NCBI GenBank assembly: GCA_026929865.2
Contig: CM049396.1
Span: 19,891,001 to 19,955,000 of the forward strand
DNA length: 64,000 nt
From: Hyperoplus lanceolatus
Taxonomy: Eukaryota > Chordata > Actinopteri > Uranoscopiformes > Ammodytidae
Direction of reading: 5' to 3'
The notes below the pieces were generated by a model, which made no database searches, was not told the origin of the DNA, and saw nothing but the letters and a program-made list of their open reading frames with translations. The position numbers and the translations under genes were made by a program. Positions 40,174 to 53,360 of this stretch are shown here, piece after piece; within the stretch, counting starts at the first letter, position 1, and the number at the start of each line of letters is the position of its first letter.

Positions 40174-41475
40174 TCATATGCTTGCATTAACACTTTGGTA
40201 CACAGCCTTCTTGAAGTGCACCTTCCCCCTCGAGTCCTCACTGTGCTTGTGTTTTACTTTTTTTGGACTTAACGGTTTGCACAAGTCCTTTGTGTTGCTG
40301 AACTTAGGTGTTCTTGACCAGAAAGCCAAATCTAGAAAAAAAGAAAAGAAAACTGGGCTAGTGAAAGGCTCTTATACATATACAGTGTTAAATAACACAC
40401 ATATAGTTGAGTGTAATAGGAGGTAGAGAAAAATCACCAAATTAGGATGAATTACAAATATAGTATGAATTAGCTATGACAATAGGTTGAAAACCTTCAC
40501 ATACATTCTTGTAAGTGAACCCATGCTTAAATATAGAATGTATTATTATTACAGTTAAGGGCCTTATTTCAGGAAGCCTAAAGATATCCCCACATGTAAG
40601 TTCATTTTCATTTAGACTCTTACTCACCATTCAATAGTTTTGATGTCCAGTCCTTGAGTCTCGAGTGCCAAACCCTATCGAGCCACATCAAGAACCAGCC
40701 GATGAAAAGGCCTGACAGCAGACCTGCTATCACGTCCATCTCCTGCTGATTCATTGTGTCACTGTAAAAGTAGTTTTTTCTCGGACCCACCTCGGACTGG
40801 GCGTCATCATATTGAGTGACATGATAGACCTGATTCCTGTGGCACACAGAGCAGTAGATCAGAGAGTTCATTTTGGAACTGGACAAATAATATTAAACCA
40901 ACTCATGATGCTGATGGAAGAAATGGATAGACTTTCATTTTAACCATGTACCCACTACCTTGTCTTAATGCTACTTATACCAGTTGATCAATAATAACGG
41001 ATTGACTTATAATACACATCAATAAAATTGTTTATGGTGGAAATTCTGTATTTCCAAAAGTCACCTTTTTCAGATGTAGGCCTAAGGAGAATTACCTACC
41101 TGGACTGTGTAATAATGCAATATTTTATCTGATACCTTTTACACAAGTTTTAAGAGCCTGAGAGGTAGGCTAGGCCTAATCCTTTTTTTAAACTCCAAAT
41201 AACACACACACACACGCGCGCGCGCGCGGTGAGAATTGAGTATGAGTTTGGGAACACAGGCGTAGAGTGTCACACACCACAATAAAAACTAAGTTCTCGT
41301 TCTGACCATATAGGCCTACTGCAGGTTCTTCTGACCCCCATGCTTCTGACCCGTTGGGTTGTGTTTACCTTCCACAGACGCAGGTGCAGGCACGGTCCTT
41401 CCCGAGCAGTAACAGCACGAAGAAATTTTGAACTCGGCGAAAAAGCGCGTCCATGGCTGTCAGAAGTGTTACCGT
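40174..41475 (-). CDS. tmem240: Transmembrane protein 240 (3 exons seen)
   Basis: TMEM240 is a small neuronal membrane protein, mutated in human spinocerebellar ataxia 21; its molecular role is unknown. Exons on the minus strand are 41369-41454 (from the ATG; acceptor CAG just above 41475), 40628-40836 and 40174-40331. They join in phase to give 450 coding nt plus stop, 150 residues. Matching family blocks are GKDRACTCVCGRNQVYHV, a membrane segment VIAGLLSGLFIGWFLMWLDRVWH and a basic end with GKVHFKKAVYQSVNAS. Human TMEM240 is 173 residues, with an extra N-terminal hydrophobic exon. Here TVTLLTA precedes the ATG in frame after a good acceptor, so a further upstream exon is likely but was not found. 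Position between atad3 and ssu72 equals the human order. Confidence 0.85.
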
Positions 41476-42929
41476 CTGAAACAAAACTGAAGAACTAAGA
41501 CGATAGGCCTACAACTCACAAAACACACTGACAGTTATGCTCCAAACACAGTGGAGGATTTAAATGCTGATTAAGTAGGCTAGCTAAACTTCTCTGGATT
41601 CATTAGTTAGCTGTCTAAAGCATTCATCAATAACCCTGAATTAGCATCAGGCATTGTCATCGCTGAAGTGCATACAAAGCCGCCCACCCCTAAACCTGTT
41701 CAATTTAGCTTAGGCCTACTTGTCGGTGCCCTCCATCCACACGGTCCTGCCGCCTGTCTCAGCGCCACAGGTAGTTAGTTTGTTTTTTGCTTCAAATCGA
41801 AAAATATGTTGTCATGGTAGCTTTTATTAGCTACCGCCGTCACCACTATTTCGAATTAATTGTTTGTTTGTTATTAACGGTCACCTGGGTAACGTAGGCT
41901 AATCAAGTTGTTCATGTCAGTAGCATAAAACTTACATTTTTGGGAAAAAGTTTTCAAGATTCGAACCAGAAGTAAAATTAGGTAGTAGGCCTATTTCAGC
42001 TCTGTACGTTTCTTAATAGTGGTTAATTGGTGTAGCCTAACCGTCTATTGCACCGTCTATTCAGCTAAATATTGTATTATATGAAACCATTTCTAAACAT
42101 TTAGGCAAATAAAGACTCACCATGACATGTTTCTTTCTTTAGTAGATTCATATTTACATACAGAAAAATCAGGCACTCTGAGCTGGGTTTGCAGTTTGCA
42201 AATAATTACAATGCTTCAATTCTTTAACATTTACAAAAGAAAAAAATACACTATGCTCTGAAAAATAGCATATCCGAGTCTAAATATGAATCAACACATT
42301 ATAATGGAAACAACCTTGGATGAAACCCTCAGAGAGGTCTACGTTTGGTTATTCATTGTTAGCCCACCCACTTTAACTTAATTTCTCATAACTAATCTAC
42401 AATGCATGGTCACACAAAAACAAGCATTCAATTCAATCAATTCTCCTCTCTGACCCCAAGAAGAGCATTTACACTGTCCCAGGTCAGGAGTAAAAATCTG
42501 ACATATATGCTTAAATTAATCACAATTATATCAAGAGAAAAAAAGTGAAAAGAAATAAAGACTCGGCATCAATATGCTGTAATCAGAGGGACTTGTAAAG
42601 GAGTTGTTGAATCAGGAGTGGTGGTGTTATGGCTCTCCCTGAGGAGACATGGTTGAGTGATTTCATTGGACTGGGGTGGAGGGACCTTGGTCTTTAGAAA
42701 TAAAGGCAGAGTTCGAGCAGCGAGTCCGACCTCTGCATAGAGGAAAAACCAATCATCACCATGTCCAACAGCAGCCATTTGTAAGTTTCTGTATGGTTGC
42801 TGTGTGTATGAGTGTGTGGGCACAGAATTTGCATGTCCTGTGTTGTACATGACTGTGTTGTGTTTCCATACACTATTGTTTGATTGCTTGTAATCTAGGT
42901 CTGTGTTTATTGCAAATATCTATTTTGTA

Positions 42930-45600
42930 TCAGTAGAAACAGACACTGTGAAGAAACGGCCTGTTGCTCTTGTCCTCGAACTCTTGCAGGAGCTCATCGA
43001 TTTCATTCTCCATGTCGTCAGTGTGCTGGATCTGCAGGAGTGGAGGAAGAAACACATTAAACACAGCCTGCGCCAATGAACTCAAATCAACCTCTACACC
43101 ATTTATGAATCTCCTGCGCTTATAATTGAAATTTGATACTAAATCAAATTCATTGATTTAGGCACTAAATTGCCTCTTTTAGAAATATATTGGGTGGCAG
43201 AGTTTAAATAATTAACAACCCTTTTGTTCACATTACTGCATATACTTTTGAATTGTTAAAACCAAATGTCACACATTGAGTGTTTATCATTGAAAAAACC
43301 TTTGTAGGAGACACTCACACACTGACACAGCTCACATATAAGGAAGGCACCCAGCGTGGCTTCCTCGTGGTTATCCTGAATGTCTACATTGATGACGTGC
43401 ACAGGCTGTAGAGTCTCCTGCTCTCTTGAATTCAGATCTAGGAGCAACAACAGATAAAAGAGAGAGTTTGCCACACAATAACAAGTCTTGGGAGTAAAAA
43501 CTTGGGTCAGCATACAAACTACTGGAAAAAAGGTGATTATTGGCCAACAGAAAGTAGCATTAAAGCAGTGTTCTTGCATCAGTGATCAGACATTTGTCAT
43601 GTTTGTAATAAGCCTCACCCTCCAGCACTTGGTCATAGACTCTCTCTTCACAGGTGATGACCAGGTCAAACTTATCCTTGCAGCTTTGAAAGCGCTCCGG
43701 CTTTGATTTGATGCGCTTGTTGCGGTCCAGCATGTGCAGGATGCCGTTCTGTGTATATCTGAAGAGCGGGGAGGTCAAGGAACACAGCAGGGGCGAGAGG
43801 AACATCTGAAGGTAATCTACACACTCCCCAAGACAGGATTTCAACTAACAGAATACTGAAGTATGCCTGCCTACACCCAGCAAGACAGTGAGGAACAGTA
43901 TTTGTCTGAAGACTATCTTGCTTGCCTTTGGGGGCACACACTTAATTGGTGTCAAGTCTTTGTATTAGACACGCTGCAGCACCCTCTAGTGGTGACTGAT
44001 AATACTAACATTCATTTGCAAACAAGGGAAATGCCAAGAATGCCATTTCACAGCAACCATAGTAAAAACGTTTCAATGCAATTATTTCATTCAAAACGTT
44101 TTAATATTAATGTTATCAACAAGCCTTTCTGATACTGGTAAACCGACATTTTGTTTGTTGTCCTTACAACAAATGTTAGATTAGTTTCCATTTCCCATTT
44201 CTAAAATGTATCCAAAGCAGGTCCATGTTGCGCTATCACTACTACATGGTCATCCTACAAACAATGCAAAGTAAAAAAAGACCAACCACTACAGTGAATT
44301 GTCAATAATAGTGGACTATATATTTCCATGCAGTCGCAACAATAAACCAAACGGTTGAGGAAGTATGTGCATTCTATATCCATAACACACTGATTCACGG
44401 GACAGCTTGATTAAAATTTGTAATACGGCACCTTTGATTGGCAGGAATACAGATTTGACCTCTCAACCTACAGTGGGCTGGCATAATTTACACCTGCAAT
44501 ACAGTCATATCATTAGCAAATTGCACATTAGCAAGTAAAAATTTGAAGAAGCATATTTCCACTACTTTTAAGTCTAGATTGCCATGTCTCTGGCCCATTA
44601 AACCAGAATAACTCCATTACTTATCATATTTTACGTTACCTTTTAGCAGTCTTACAATTAGCCAGATCCTTAAACAAGTCTATTATCTGAAGAGGATAGT
44701 ACAGGTAATTAATAATTTAGATGAGCAGCAAAGGGGGATGTTTAACAAAAGAGTAATTAGTTATTTACAGGAGCATTCACTGCTATAATTTTATTAAACT
44801 TTCATATGTACAAAGAAAAGGCAGTGGATATCACTCACTATTGCCATTTTTACTTCTCCAGCTGTTAAATTATAGTGCTTTCTGTAATGTGGTCCATTGT
44901 ATTTGATACCCATCATTTGATTACAGTTGCATGTACATTGTAACAAATGCAGAGTTCTTACTCTGGTGCTTTACAGTCAATAAGATTTTAAACAAAAGTT
45001 ATCATTGGATCTCAGAGAGCCAGTTCCTTAACTAGCATTAACTCTTCCAGGTTCCATATATACCTTATCTGGGGCCACTGCTCTTAATGAATGCCTTTTG
45101 TCGATGTTATGATTTACAGTCAGTCAGTCTTGTCTACCTGTGATCACTGTTTGCCAAAGGTTTTTTGTTTTCATCATAATTCAATCAAGTAAACATCTAT
45201 TGTTATGATAGGAAAAGATAGATGTTTAAAAGACAGGGAAATGCACTAGTGAATAACATTAAGACCCTTACAAATACAGACACTCAATATTAGATTGGGC
45301 TTTAAGAGAGTATAGATTTCAAACAGGTGGGTTTCAACAAAAACTTTAAACTATGATATTCACAAAATTTCACTTACTACTGTGCAGCTGTTGTATTGCA
45401 AGGTGTTTTCCCACCCCCTGTAGAGCATATATCAAATAACAATGTTTGAAATCCCTGCATGTGCATTACCCACCAGTGCAGTCCCATCTGCTGTGCCGTT
45501 CAAACGCCATCGCACTTGCATGACCTCCCACAGTGATTCAAATCTAAAACATATCTTAAGACACATGGACCATGTTTACTTATCTGGCTTCAGTATATGC

Positions 45601-45636
<36 letters not shown>

Positions 45637-46772
45637 GTGAGTGAGAAGGGGATACAGTTCCTTGTCCTTGCGGACCAAGTCGTTGTACATCTGTACATAT
45701 GTAGTTTTGAAGTCATACACATTTGGCTTATCCGGGGCAGGGCCAGGTAGCTTCACATGAGAGCCCGTCCCAAATGAGCGCACATCAAATCCACGTTTGC
45801 TGCAGAGATGAAAAGGACAAGACAGTAAATTAAATACAATTTCTGGCATCAGCACTAGATACAAAACATAACCACAACATACAAGCAGAATGCAGAAATC
45901 AGCATTTTTTAAATTGTCTCCTTGCGTTCAAGAAAAACTAAGCGTTTTATGTGCTCTGGGTGCATCCACTGCACATGTAAAAAGTGTTCGCTCATTTACA
46001 GCTCACCCCCCCATGGAAGAGACCAACTACAACTTTTTCCCCTCCTATTTCAGCAGCCTTGACATGGGTGACAGTTTGTCACTGTGAGATTTTGTTGGTC
46101 TACAAATTATTTTGTAGTAGCCTAGATGAAAAAAACTAGTACTAGTAGGAAATTAGACCAAGTGTGAAATGTCTGGTCAATTTCAAACGAACACACTGTT
46201 CTAGTTTAAAAACTAATAAGTCCAAAATGGTGTGTGAATGAGGAGACTCAAGGATTATTGAATCTTGACTCATCGCAGCTTTTAAAGCACCCGATGTTCT
46301 GGTTCAGCCCAGCTGCAGTTGCTCTTCTTCCGGAATATTCCCTACAGGGGGGCGCTGTTGTCAACATGTGGGGGGAAACTACCCAACAACTTGCGCCGGT
46401 ATTTTTTTTCTTATCTTCTTTATCATGTCATAAATCTGTTTGAAATCAAAATCTGTGTGGGCGATTACTTTGGGGCGCCGCAAATCTGAAGCCTATTCAG
46501 AAACAAGAGTTTAAGTACGCCGTGGGCCCAGTGTATCACTCAAGAGGAGCGGATCCATTGTTAACTGAGGCCCGACGGACCGTTTGTCACCATGGCTCGT
46601 GACCGGCTCAGAAAACAGCTAGACGCCGAACCAATTTCGTTCAATTCGTAGACGTTTCCCGTTTTCTCTTCTTCCCGGCGACTCATCTTTACCTGAGGAT
46701 ATTGTGCGCTTCCATACTGCGGTTCTGGTTGCTCGAGCACACCACCGCTACACGCAGCGGGTGGCTCGGCAT
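42930..46772 (-). CDS. ssu72: RNA polymerase II CTD phosphatase SSU72 (5 exons)
   Basis: This phosphatase removes Ser5 phosphate from the RNA polymerase II C-terminal domain and takes part in 3'-end processing within the cleavage/polyadenylation machinery. Exons on the minus strand are 46693-46772, 45656-45799, 43619-43758, 43319-43437 and 42930-43031. Total 585 nt, 194 residues, the human length. The active-site loop VVCSSNQNRSM gives the C(X5)R signature (Cys12, Arg18), and the acidic VDIQDNHEEATLGA block with the catalytic aspartate is intact. The exon 2 donor is non-consensus (GTATCC), with a CA repeat about 24 nt further into the intron. A minus-strand AATAAA lies at 42906-42911, only 18 nt after the stop, so the used poly(A) site may be further down. 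Intron 2 (43759-45655) has no other gene. Confidence 0.98.
45602..45632 (-). repeat. (CA)n repeat beside the ssu72 exon 2 donor
   Basis: The plus strand shows about 15 TG units. In the ssu72 transcript this is (CA)n, starting about 24 nt downstream of the weak exon 2 donor at 45655. Its position makes it a candidate splicing element. Confidence 0.9.
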
Positions 46773-47060
46773 TGCGACTCTCTGGCTGAAAATAACGGAT
46801 ACAAACGGACAACAACCAAATAGAAGTCGTTAGCTTAAACCCTGCGAGAATAAACAAACAAGACACACCCCAATGATACGCTAGATATCTAAACGTTTCG
46901 ATTACAAATACTGTGCGACTAGCTCGTCTTCTTTCGAAAAAAGAAGTTAAAATGGCGGAGCACAGTAAGTTGGTTTTATTAAGTGATGTCATGTGGGGGC
47001 GGGGTTATGTAGAAAATTCAGCGACGTAGATGTGACGTCGATACACGAACATGTTGTGAA
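46773..47060. promoter_or_regulatory. ssu72 promoter region
   Basis: The first 180 bp upstream of the ssu72 ATG include AAAATGGCGGAGC on the plus strand (46950-46962), a match to the YY1-type AAAATGGCGG element common just downstream of housekeeping starts. Further out is GTGACGTCGA (about 47033-47042), a CRE-like core. On the plus strand ATGGCGGAGCACA meets GTAAGTT, which could be a divergent first exon. From 47060 to 48560 I see no gene. Confidence 0.45.
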
Positions 47061-48562
47061 AAATAGCCATAAATGTTTTTGCCTTGAAAGCCATATTTTT
47101 ACTACAGCCTATCATATCACAGAGAACATTTTTCAAGAAACAGTGGCACACTTATTTTAAACTTTTGAATAAATTCTGCTGTAGAATACAAATTGGTCCA
47201 ACAACAAAAAATTAGCCTACTTTTATTGCAAGTTGGCCTACACATATTTAGTATGTATAAATACTAAATAGGTGTCCTTGCATTAAAAGTAATTACTTGT
47301 TGTAGGACCGTTTTGTTTTTTGTGTAGCATACAGGTCCCACTAGACTAGGAGTCTATTGTAGTCATAGACATAGTGGTAGGCCTACCTGTATGCTATATT
47401 TGATTGTATATTTTTCCCTTTTACTTGTGTTCATTACCACTATTTTAGGGTAGTAGCCTATATTCTCCTACAATGGCAGCAAGTTATGGTAAGATGTTTT
47501 TGTTACTATGTCATTAGCTTTGCAGTGTAGATTGATTCTACCCTCTGCCTCTGGACCTGTGTGTTGTTTCAATTGATCAAGAGTTGAGCTGAAAACTACA
47601 GTCCCCATGAGATGACATACATTTATTAACGGATTAGCCAGAAATGGACATTTCTGCTCATGACAGAGGATCTATATCACCCAACCCTAATCTGATCATA
47701 TTTTAGGAAACATTTATTTCCAGATTTACCATCCAAAAAGACATTCTTTGGTTAAAAAAAGAGCAAAATAATGGGATAAAGCTATCATTTTCTGTTTTAT
47801 GATTTACCTGAATCTGCCACCTTGTGAGGTTGTTTGTCCAGATATTTTGCTGGATATGAAAAGAAAACCAACATGCACACATTCTCAGACACAAGGAGAA
47901 AAATAAGGACAGCTTTTAAGTATTAGAAATTATCTCATGGTATTTATTCACTCACAGGAGGATGTAAAAGGCGTTTTAACTCAAGATGCTTGGCACAGTA
48001 TTTGAAGATTGTACACAAGATTGGATTGCCTTTCACACATGGCACACATACTGTACATGTGGTATGCAGACCTAAAAGCAACATGAAACAGTGGGATTAG
48101 ATTTAGTCAAGTATAATAGTCTTTAATTTACTAAAGGTTTATATTCCTGCGTCCCAGCAAGGACACGACATGTGTAGTGTTTCAGAGGCTTCACATTAGT
48201 TTGATGTTCTCATAGCCATTTCGTTCATTGTAGCCTATCGCTGTATAAATACTTGCGGGCATATAGATAGACGGACTGAACCAGAGAAAACCTTGAACAA
48301 AAACAACACAGTAAACAACTGTATACTAGTACATTTAAGTTATTGGTATTGGTTCAGTGCATCCTCGCAGAGGTTGACAAGGCATGTTATTTGCAGAGCC
48401 ACAGTTTGTGCTTCAATTCAATTATAACAGGATGTGTAAACTATATTGTGTGGCTCAATGAAAAAGTACTATTATTGACAATGATTGACTGTGAGATCAG
48501 AAATGGTCAACGTGGATAAGGTATGCTATTTAATTGCAGTGCAACTTGGATTCTGTGTGACA

Positions 48563-49616
48563 TCAGTGACGCGAGTGAGTGCGGTAGGAGTATGTGTGCT
48601 GTGTTGCGGGGCTCATGATGTTTTCTGTGATGTATGCCACCAGCAAGCAGATGATGACCAGCATCACGCAAATAGCTCCCCCCACCGTTGTCATGGCGAT
48701 CACAATGTCTTGCATCCCAGACGGTGCCAGGGTAAACTCTACACAGTCCCGCTGGTCTGCTCTCTGAGCTGAATCGGAGCGGACAAGAGTGTGCAGGCAG
48801 ATTCGGTAGGGGATGTTCTCATGCAGATCTGTCAGGAGAAAGTCCCTGCAGCCAGATCCAAGATGGACACCAGCACACTCGAATTGAGCATAGCTTCCAT
48901 TCCACCAACAGCTCAGCTCGTAGCCTCCCCGTCGGTGGCGTCGACCACTGAAAACGGAGTTTGACCTTGGAGTTTCTCTTGATAAATTAGTCCCAGGATC
49001 CCCACTGCTTTTCTGACCAGCTGCAGTCTCTTTTTTCTTTAAGTTTTGGCCAGACATTGTGGATCCTCCCTCACGGGTCCACTGTAACAGTACGCTGCCA
49101 TTGATAAGAATATTTGCCAACAGATTCCCCACAGACACCACTTTCCGGCAGTCTCCCTTATGACACTTGTATTCAGACAGTGTGTGTCGAAAGCAAAGCT
49201 GCCCCCCAATGCCTCCCTCAAACACTTTGTAGGCACACAGTGGTGACACCCCTTCCTCTAGGCTCCAGCTTGGTGCCCTGCCGCTGCCAGAACTTTCAGA
49301 CATCACAGTAGTAATATTATCTCTGCTGTTGTTGAAAGAGAAAACTTTGCCTTTTACGTCTTTTAGCTTTGGTGCTGGTCCCCTTTCCTTGCTCTGATTG
49401 CCATAGTTGGAACTGATGTTAGTCTGCCCGTTTTGGTGCGACTCCAAATTATCCCTGCCTTGCAACTCGAATGGGGATGTTGTTGTTGTTGTATGAGGAT
49501 GATGATGATGATGTTGTTGTTAATAATGTTGAGCGGCTGGCCCCAGCTGTCTGGAGTAATGTGCAGAGCAGGAGTGCCGATAAGGCGAGCAGTGATGGTC
49601 GTTGTTGGCTCTTCAT
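48563..49616 (-). CDS. fndc10: Fibronectin type III domain-containing protein 10, with apparent frameshift
   Basis: This is a single-exon type I membrane protein of unknown function. The main frame (49519-48563) carries AYKVFEGGIGGQLCFRHT, an extracellular region with N-glycosylation sites (NGSV, NGSY), the GCRDFLLTDLHENIPYRICL block, and a conserved membrane/tail segment MQDIVIAMTTVGGAICVMLV ending in AYITEN. These match human FNDC10. That frame has no ATG near its start. An ATG at 49616 opens a good signal peptide (MKSQQRPSLLALSALLLC, then TLLQTAGA) in a different frame that stops at 49449. The switch must fall between 49519 and 49452, inside a (TCA)n/(AAC)n tract with no usable intron signals. 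Either an indel in the allele or assembly, or a real lesion. A poorly conserved insert separates LLQWTREGG from RRGGYELSCWWNG. Confidence 0.88.
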
Positions 49617-50935
49617 CTCACCTGCTCTCGTCGAAATATTTCCTCACAGTAGCTCAGATGGGCGATGGTAGGCTGAACGTAGTCTGTTGTCTGCCATAGG
49701 ATCAGCACTGCCTTAGAGCACACGGACGAAATCCATATGGAACAGGATAGCGCGCGTCTTTCGGCGACAGGAGCGGGTATGCATCTGCGACAGAAATAAT
49801 ATTTAATCGTGCGGGCATCGAGATATAAGTATGACCTTGCGTAGGAGAAGCTTATGATGATTGTAATGCCTAAACGGCGAAAAAAGTCACCTCAGTTCAG
49901 CTCCGGTAGCCTAGCCTACAGGCATTTATTTAAAAAAGCACTTGCTTCGGTGCCATCATATATGCTTTCTCCTTCCTGTCGGTCTCTTTGATGCTATGTG
50001 CACGTGGAGGAACGCGCGACGCGGGCGGAGGGCTTGGGATCGTGGGTGCGTGCACACAATTTTGGTAGTCATCAGCAGTCAGCTCGTGAGTCATCATCCC
50101 ACACAGTGCTACAGGTGTCTGTCAGTTACAGAGACAAAAACCACCAGAGGGTCCCTGCAACGCTGCCGGACGGAGAGGTTTTGAACGAACTTCTTCTCCA
50201 CCCACGTCCACGCAAAGTGGCCTACACATCAGATCAGTGGTGCTGGTTAGACCAAATGGCATCTACAACAAAATCCAAAGGGGTTCCCATATTGGCATTG
50301 TTTTCCTGAACTTGTATTTTCTTTAGCCTACATTAAGGCCTATAGGCCCTACAGGTGCCAGAAAGCCACTGTGTTACTGTTGCTTAGACTACTTAGATAT
50401 AGGCCTAAGCTATGAGGTAAATATGTTATATCAGTGTACAGCCTAATCAGAAAAACTGACTCAAAAACATATTTAGAAAGAAAACTGTCCATAAATAATA
50501 ATACAACACATAAATGATATTATACATTTTTTAATATAGGCTACAGTAGGCCTATATTAAATGTTCAATCTTTGTGCCATGCCATTTTCGATTCAGACCT
50601 GGCCTACTTTACAATTGATTATGCTTTTTGTGAACTGCATTTGTCTTGATTTTAGATACAGTTTGGCCAGTGGCAAATGTATGCTATCTGAACCAAAGAA
50701 TCCAACTTAAATCCATCTAATGCCTTTATCTTTCTTTTGAAAGCATGGCAAACAATGCTACGTATAGGAAGAGATTCTACACACAGAATGTTCGAAGCTT
50801 ATGTTAACTACCTCGCTCTGTTTATAGTCAGAGTTTACATATCCAATATATTAACTGTGCTGTGTATTTTGCAAATGCTAGAAATGACAAAGAAATAGAC
50901 CCTTTATTCTCTGAATTTCCCTCACAACAGTGGCA

Positions 50936-51610
50936 TTAAAGGTGCAGTGTGTAATATGACATCATCAAGAAAGTTCTACAAAGTTCTAGAATGCAACACT
51001 CCCTGGGTAACCCCAACCCTTTCGAATATTAAAGGTGCAGTGTGTAATATGACATCATCAAGAAAGTCTACAAAGTTATAGAATGCAACACTCCCTGGGT
51101 AAACCCACCCCTTTTGAATAATAACAGAAGCTACAGTGGCTTTCAAGGACAAGAAAAATTAAAAATTTTAAACAATGCACCTGATGACATTCCAACTATG
51201 ACACTTTCAAGATGGCGGCACTCGGCCTTGGTCCAAAATATGCAGAAATATGGACATATATGAGACCCTTTCTAAGGAAAAAAATAATAATAAAAAAAAA
51301 AAATCAGCTATTATGCACTAAATTAAATGTACTTATGGATATTATAATCACTTTCTACAAAATCTGCTAGGAAATAAAACCCAAAATTCTACACTGCAGG
51401 TTTAACAGAAGCTACAGTGGCCTTCAAGGACAAGAACAATTCTAAATTTTAAACAATGCACCTGATGACATTCCAACTATGACACTTTCAAGATGGCGGC
51501 ACTAGGCCTTGGTCCAAAATATGCAGAAATATGGACATATATGAGACCCTTTCTAAGGGGAAAAAAAAATATCAAAAAAAATTGTTCAGCTATTATGCAC
51601 TAAATTATTT
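50936..51610. mobile_element. Cluster of three partial TTAAAGGTGCAGTG elements
   Basis: A 90-bp truncated copy begins at 50936, a fuller copy runs from 51030 to about 51403 (TTAAAGGTGCAGTGTGTAAT to CTACACTGCAGGTTTAA), and a third piece lacking its left end follows to about 51610. They are relatives of 28130-28503 and 54214-54350. The stretch 49617-50935, upstream of fndc10, shows no gene. Confidence 0.8.
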
Positions 51611-53360
51611 GTGTTCAAAACTTTTTTGTTTGTGGTGTTTGATTTAAAAATATTAATCTCGGGTACTATAAAAAAATATGATCAAGATGCGTAGTTGTAT
51701 TCCGCTATGTAATTAAGCAGTGCTTATGTAAGATTATTTCAAGCAATAATTGCCTCATCCCAGGAGAAAGACTTGGCAAAACAATCAGTACCAAGGGAGT
51801 ATGAATGGCTGACTAACAGGAGAAAAAATGCTGCATCAGTGGGACTGGCTCCGCTCCGTCTGTCGCCTTTAGAGGTTGCATAAAATAATTGTTTAAATCT
51901 GTGTTATCTGCAGTTAATGGTATATCTGATGTTCTAATACCAGCTATTGTTATTAAGCTATGACTTTAGAACTAACCACTGCAAATAGATGAACATATTG
52001 TTGGTCCGTAGCAAATATGCATTGCGATAGCAGAGTTAAATGATTAGTGTAAATGTAATGGGAACATGCTCTTCTGAATACAATGGATGCGACCCAAAGC
52101 TGTTGCTGTGTGGTCGTTTGGGCGTGAAATTTGCAGTTGGTCTGTAATGAAGAAGGGGCATAGAAAATGCCTGCCTCTGTTGCGTGCACACTCTCAAGGC
52201 ATCAACATACGGTATTAGATTAAAACCTTGACTCTGGTTAGCAAACCAGAAACCTTCTGTGCAACTAACGTATTTCTATGTGGGTGCTTGCATGTATAAA
52301 ACATCATAAGGACCATTACATTGAAAGTCTTCTTTCCCTTTGACTCTCACACACATGCTTGTCACAGAGAAAAAGCAAAGTAAGTCACCATGCACAGGAT
52401 GATGTCATGTCAGAGGTCCTTGGTGTGAACGTTGCTTCTTTGCACTCTTGGTATTTTCTGGTATCCTGGAAAACGTCATCCATATGGTGAGATAAAAACA
52501 GATTTTTTTTAGTTGTTTTACGTCAATTGAGCTGAATGTTATGGCAGTGATTGTTCTCTGCTTATACTCCTAAGTGTTGCAGTCAGCAGTTGAGAGTCCT
52601 GGGCTTGGATGTGTCTCTGTCTCCGGGCTGGTGCTGGGTCTTCATTGTGTCGAGCTGTGGGCTGCTAGGTGACTATAGCACTGTGCAACTCTAAGGCAAT
52701 CCCAGCTTTGGCATTTAGCACTAATGTTGACAGCAACACTTTGGAGCTGATGGTGATGGTCAGCTGCACCACCAGGCCACTGCTCGGACCCAAAAACACA
52801 AATAATTCAAATTGTGGCCTATAACACTGCTGTCTTATTTATTTTATTTTGTGTGTTAAATGCTAAATCAGAGGCCATCATGGTTACTATTAACTTTAAT
52901 ACAAATGTAGATTTCTGTTGATACACTTCAAGGGATCCTTTATACCAGTGTTTTACAGGGTAACAATCACAGTTAATTTTGCTTTCAATTTACATCCATT
53001 CGACACTGAACATTCTATGACTAAGTGTTAAACCCAGATATTGGCAGGCAAACTAATGGAAACTTATTGTGCATTACACTGTATAATAAAGACATCACAC
53101 TATCTATAAGTCCTGTCTGCAAAGGATTCTACTTTATTGGGATATGTAGCACAAATCCTTGTCACCTTAATGACTTTTTAATCCTTTGCCTTTCAGTTGA
53201 GTCCACGAGTCGAGCTCCGATCACACAATAGTATGTGGATGTTTATAGAGAGAAACATCATAATATGTTCTTACATACATACACCTCCTGTACATATTTT
53301 ACAAGAAAAGTTGATGCCAAATAAAGGCATTATTGTGCGTGCAGTCAGCCTGTGGCTTTG

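Noticed and set aside
42569-42850. 93-codon minus-strand frame just past ssu72
   Set aside because: It lies in the probable ssu72 3' UTR, has no family resemblance and no splice signals tying it to a neighbour.
46561-46992. 143-codon minus-strand frame at the ssu72 start
   Set aside because: It overlaps ssu72 exon 1 in another frame. The true frame starts at 46772 and matches SSU72 exactly through the donor at 46692.
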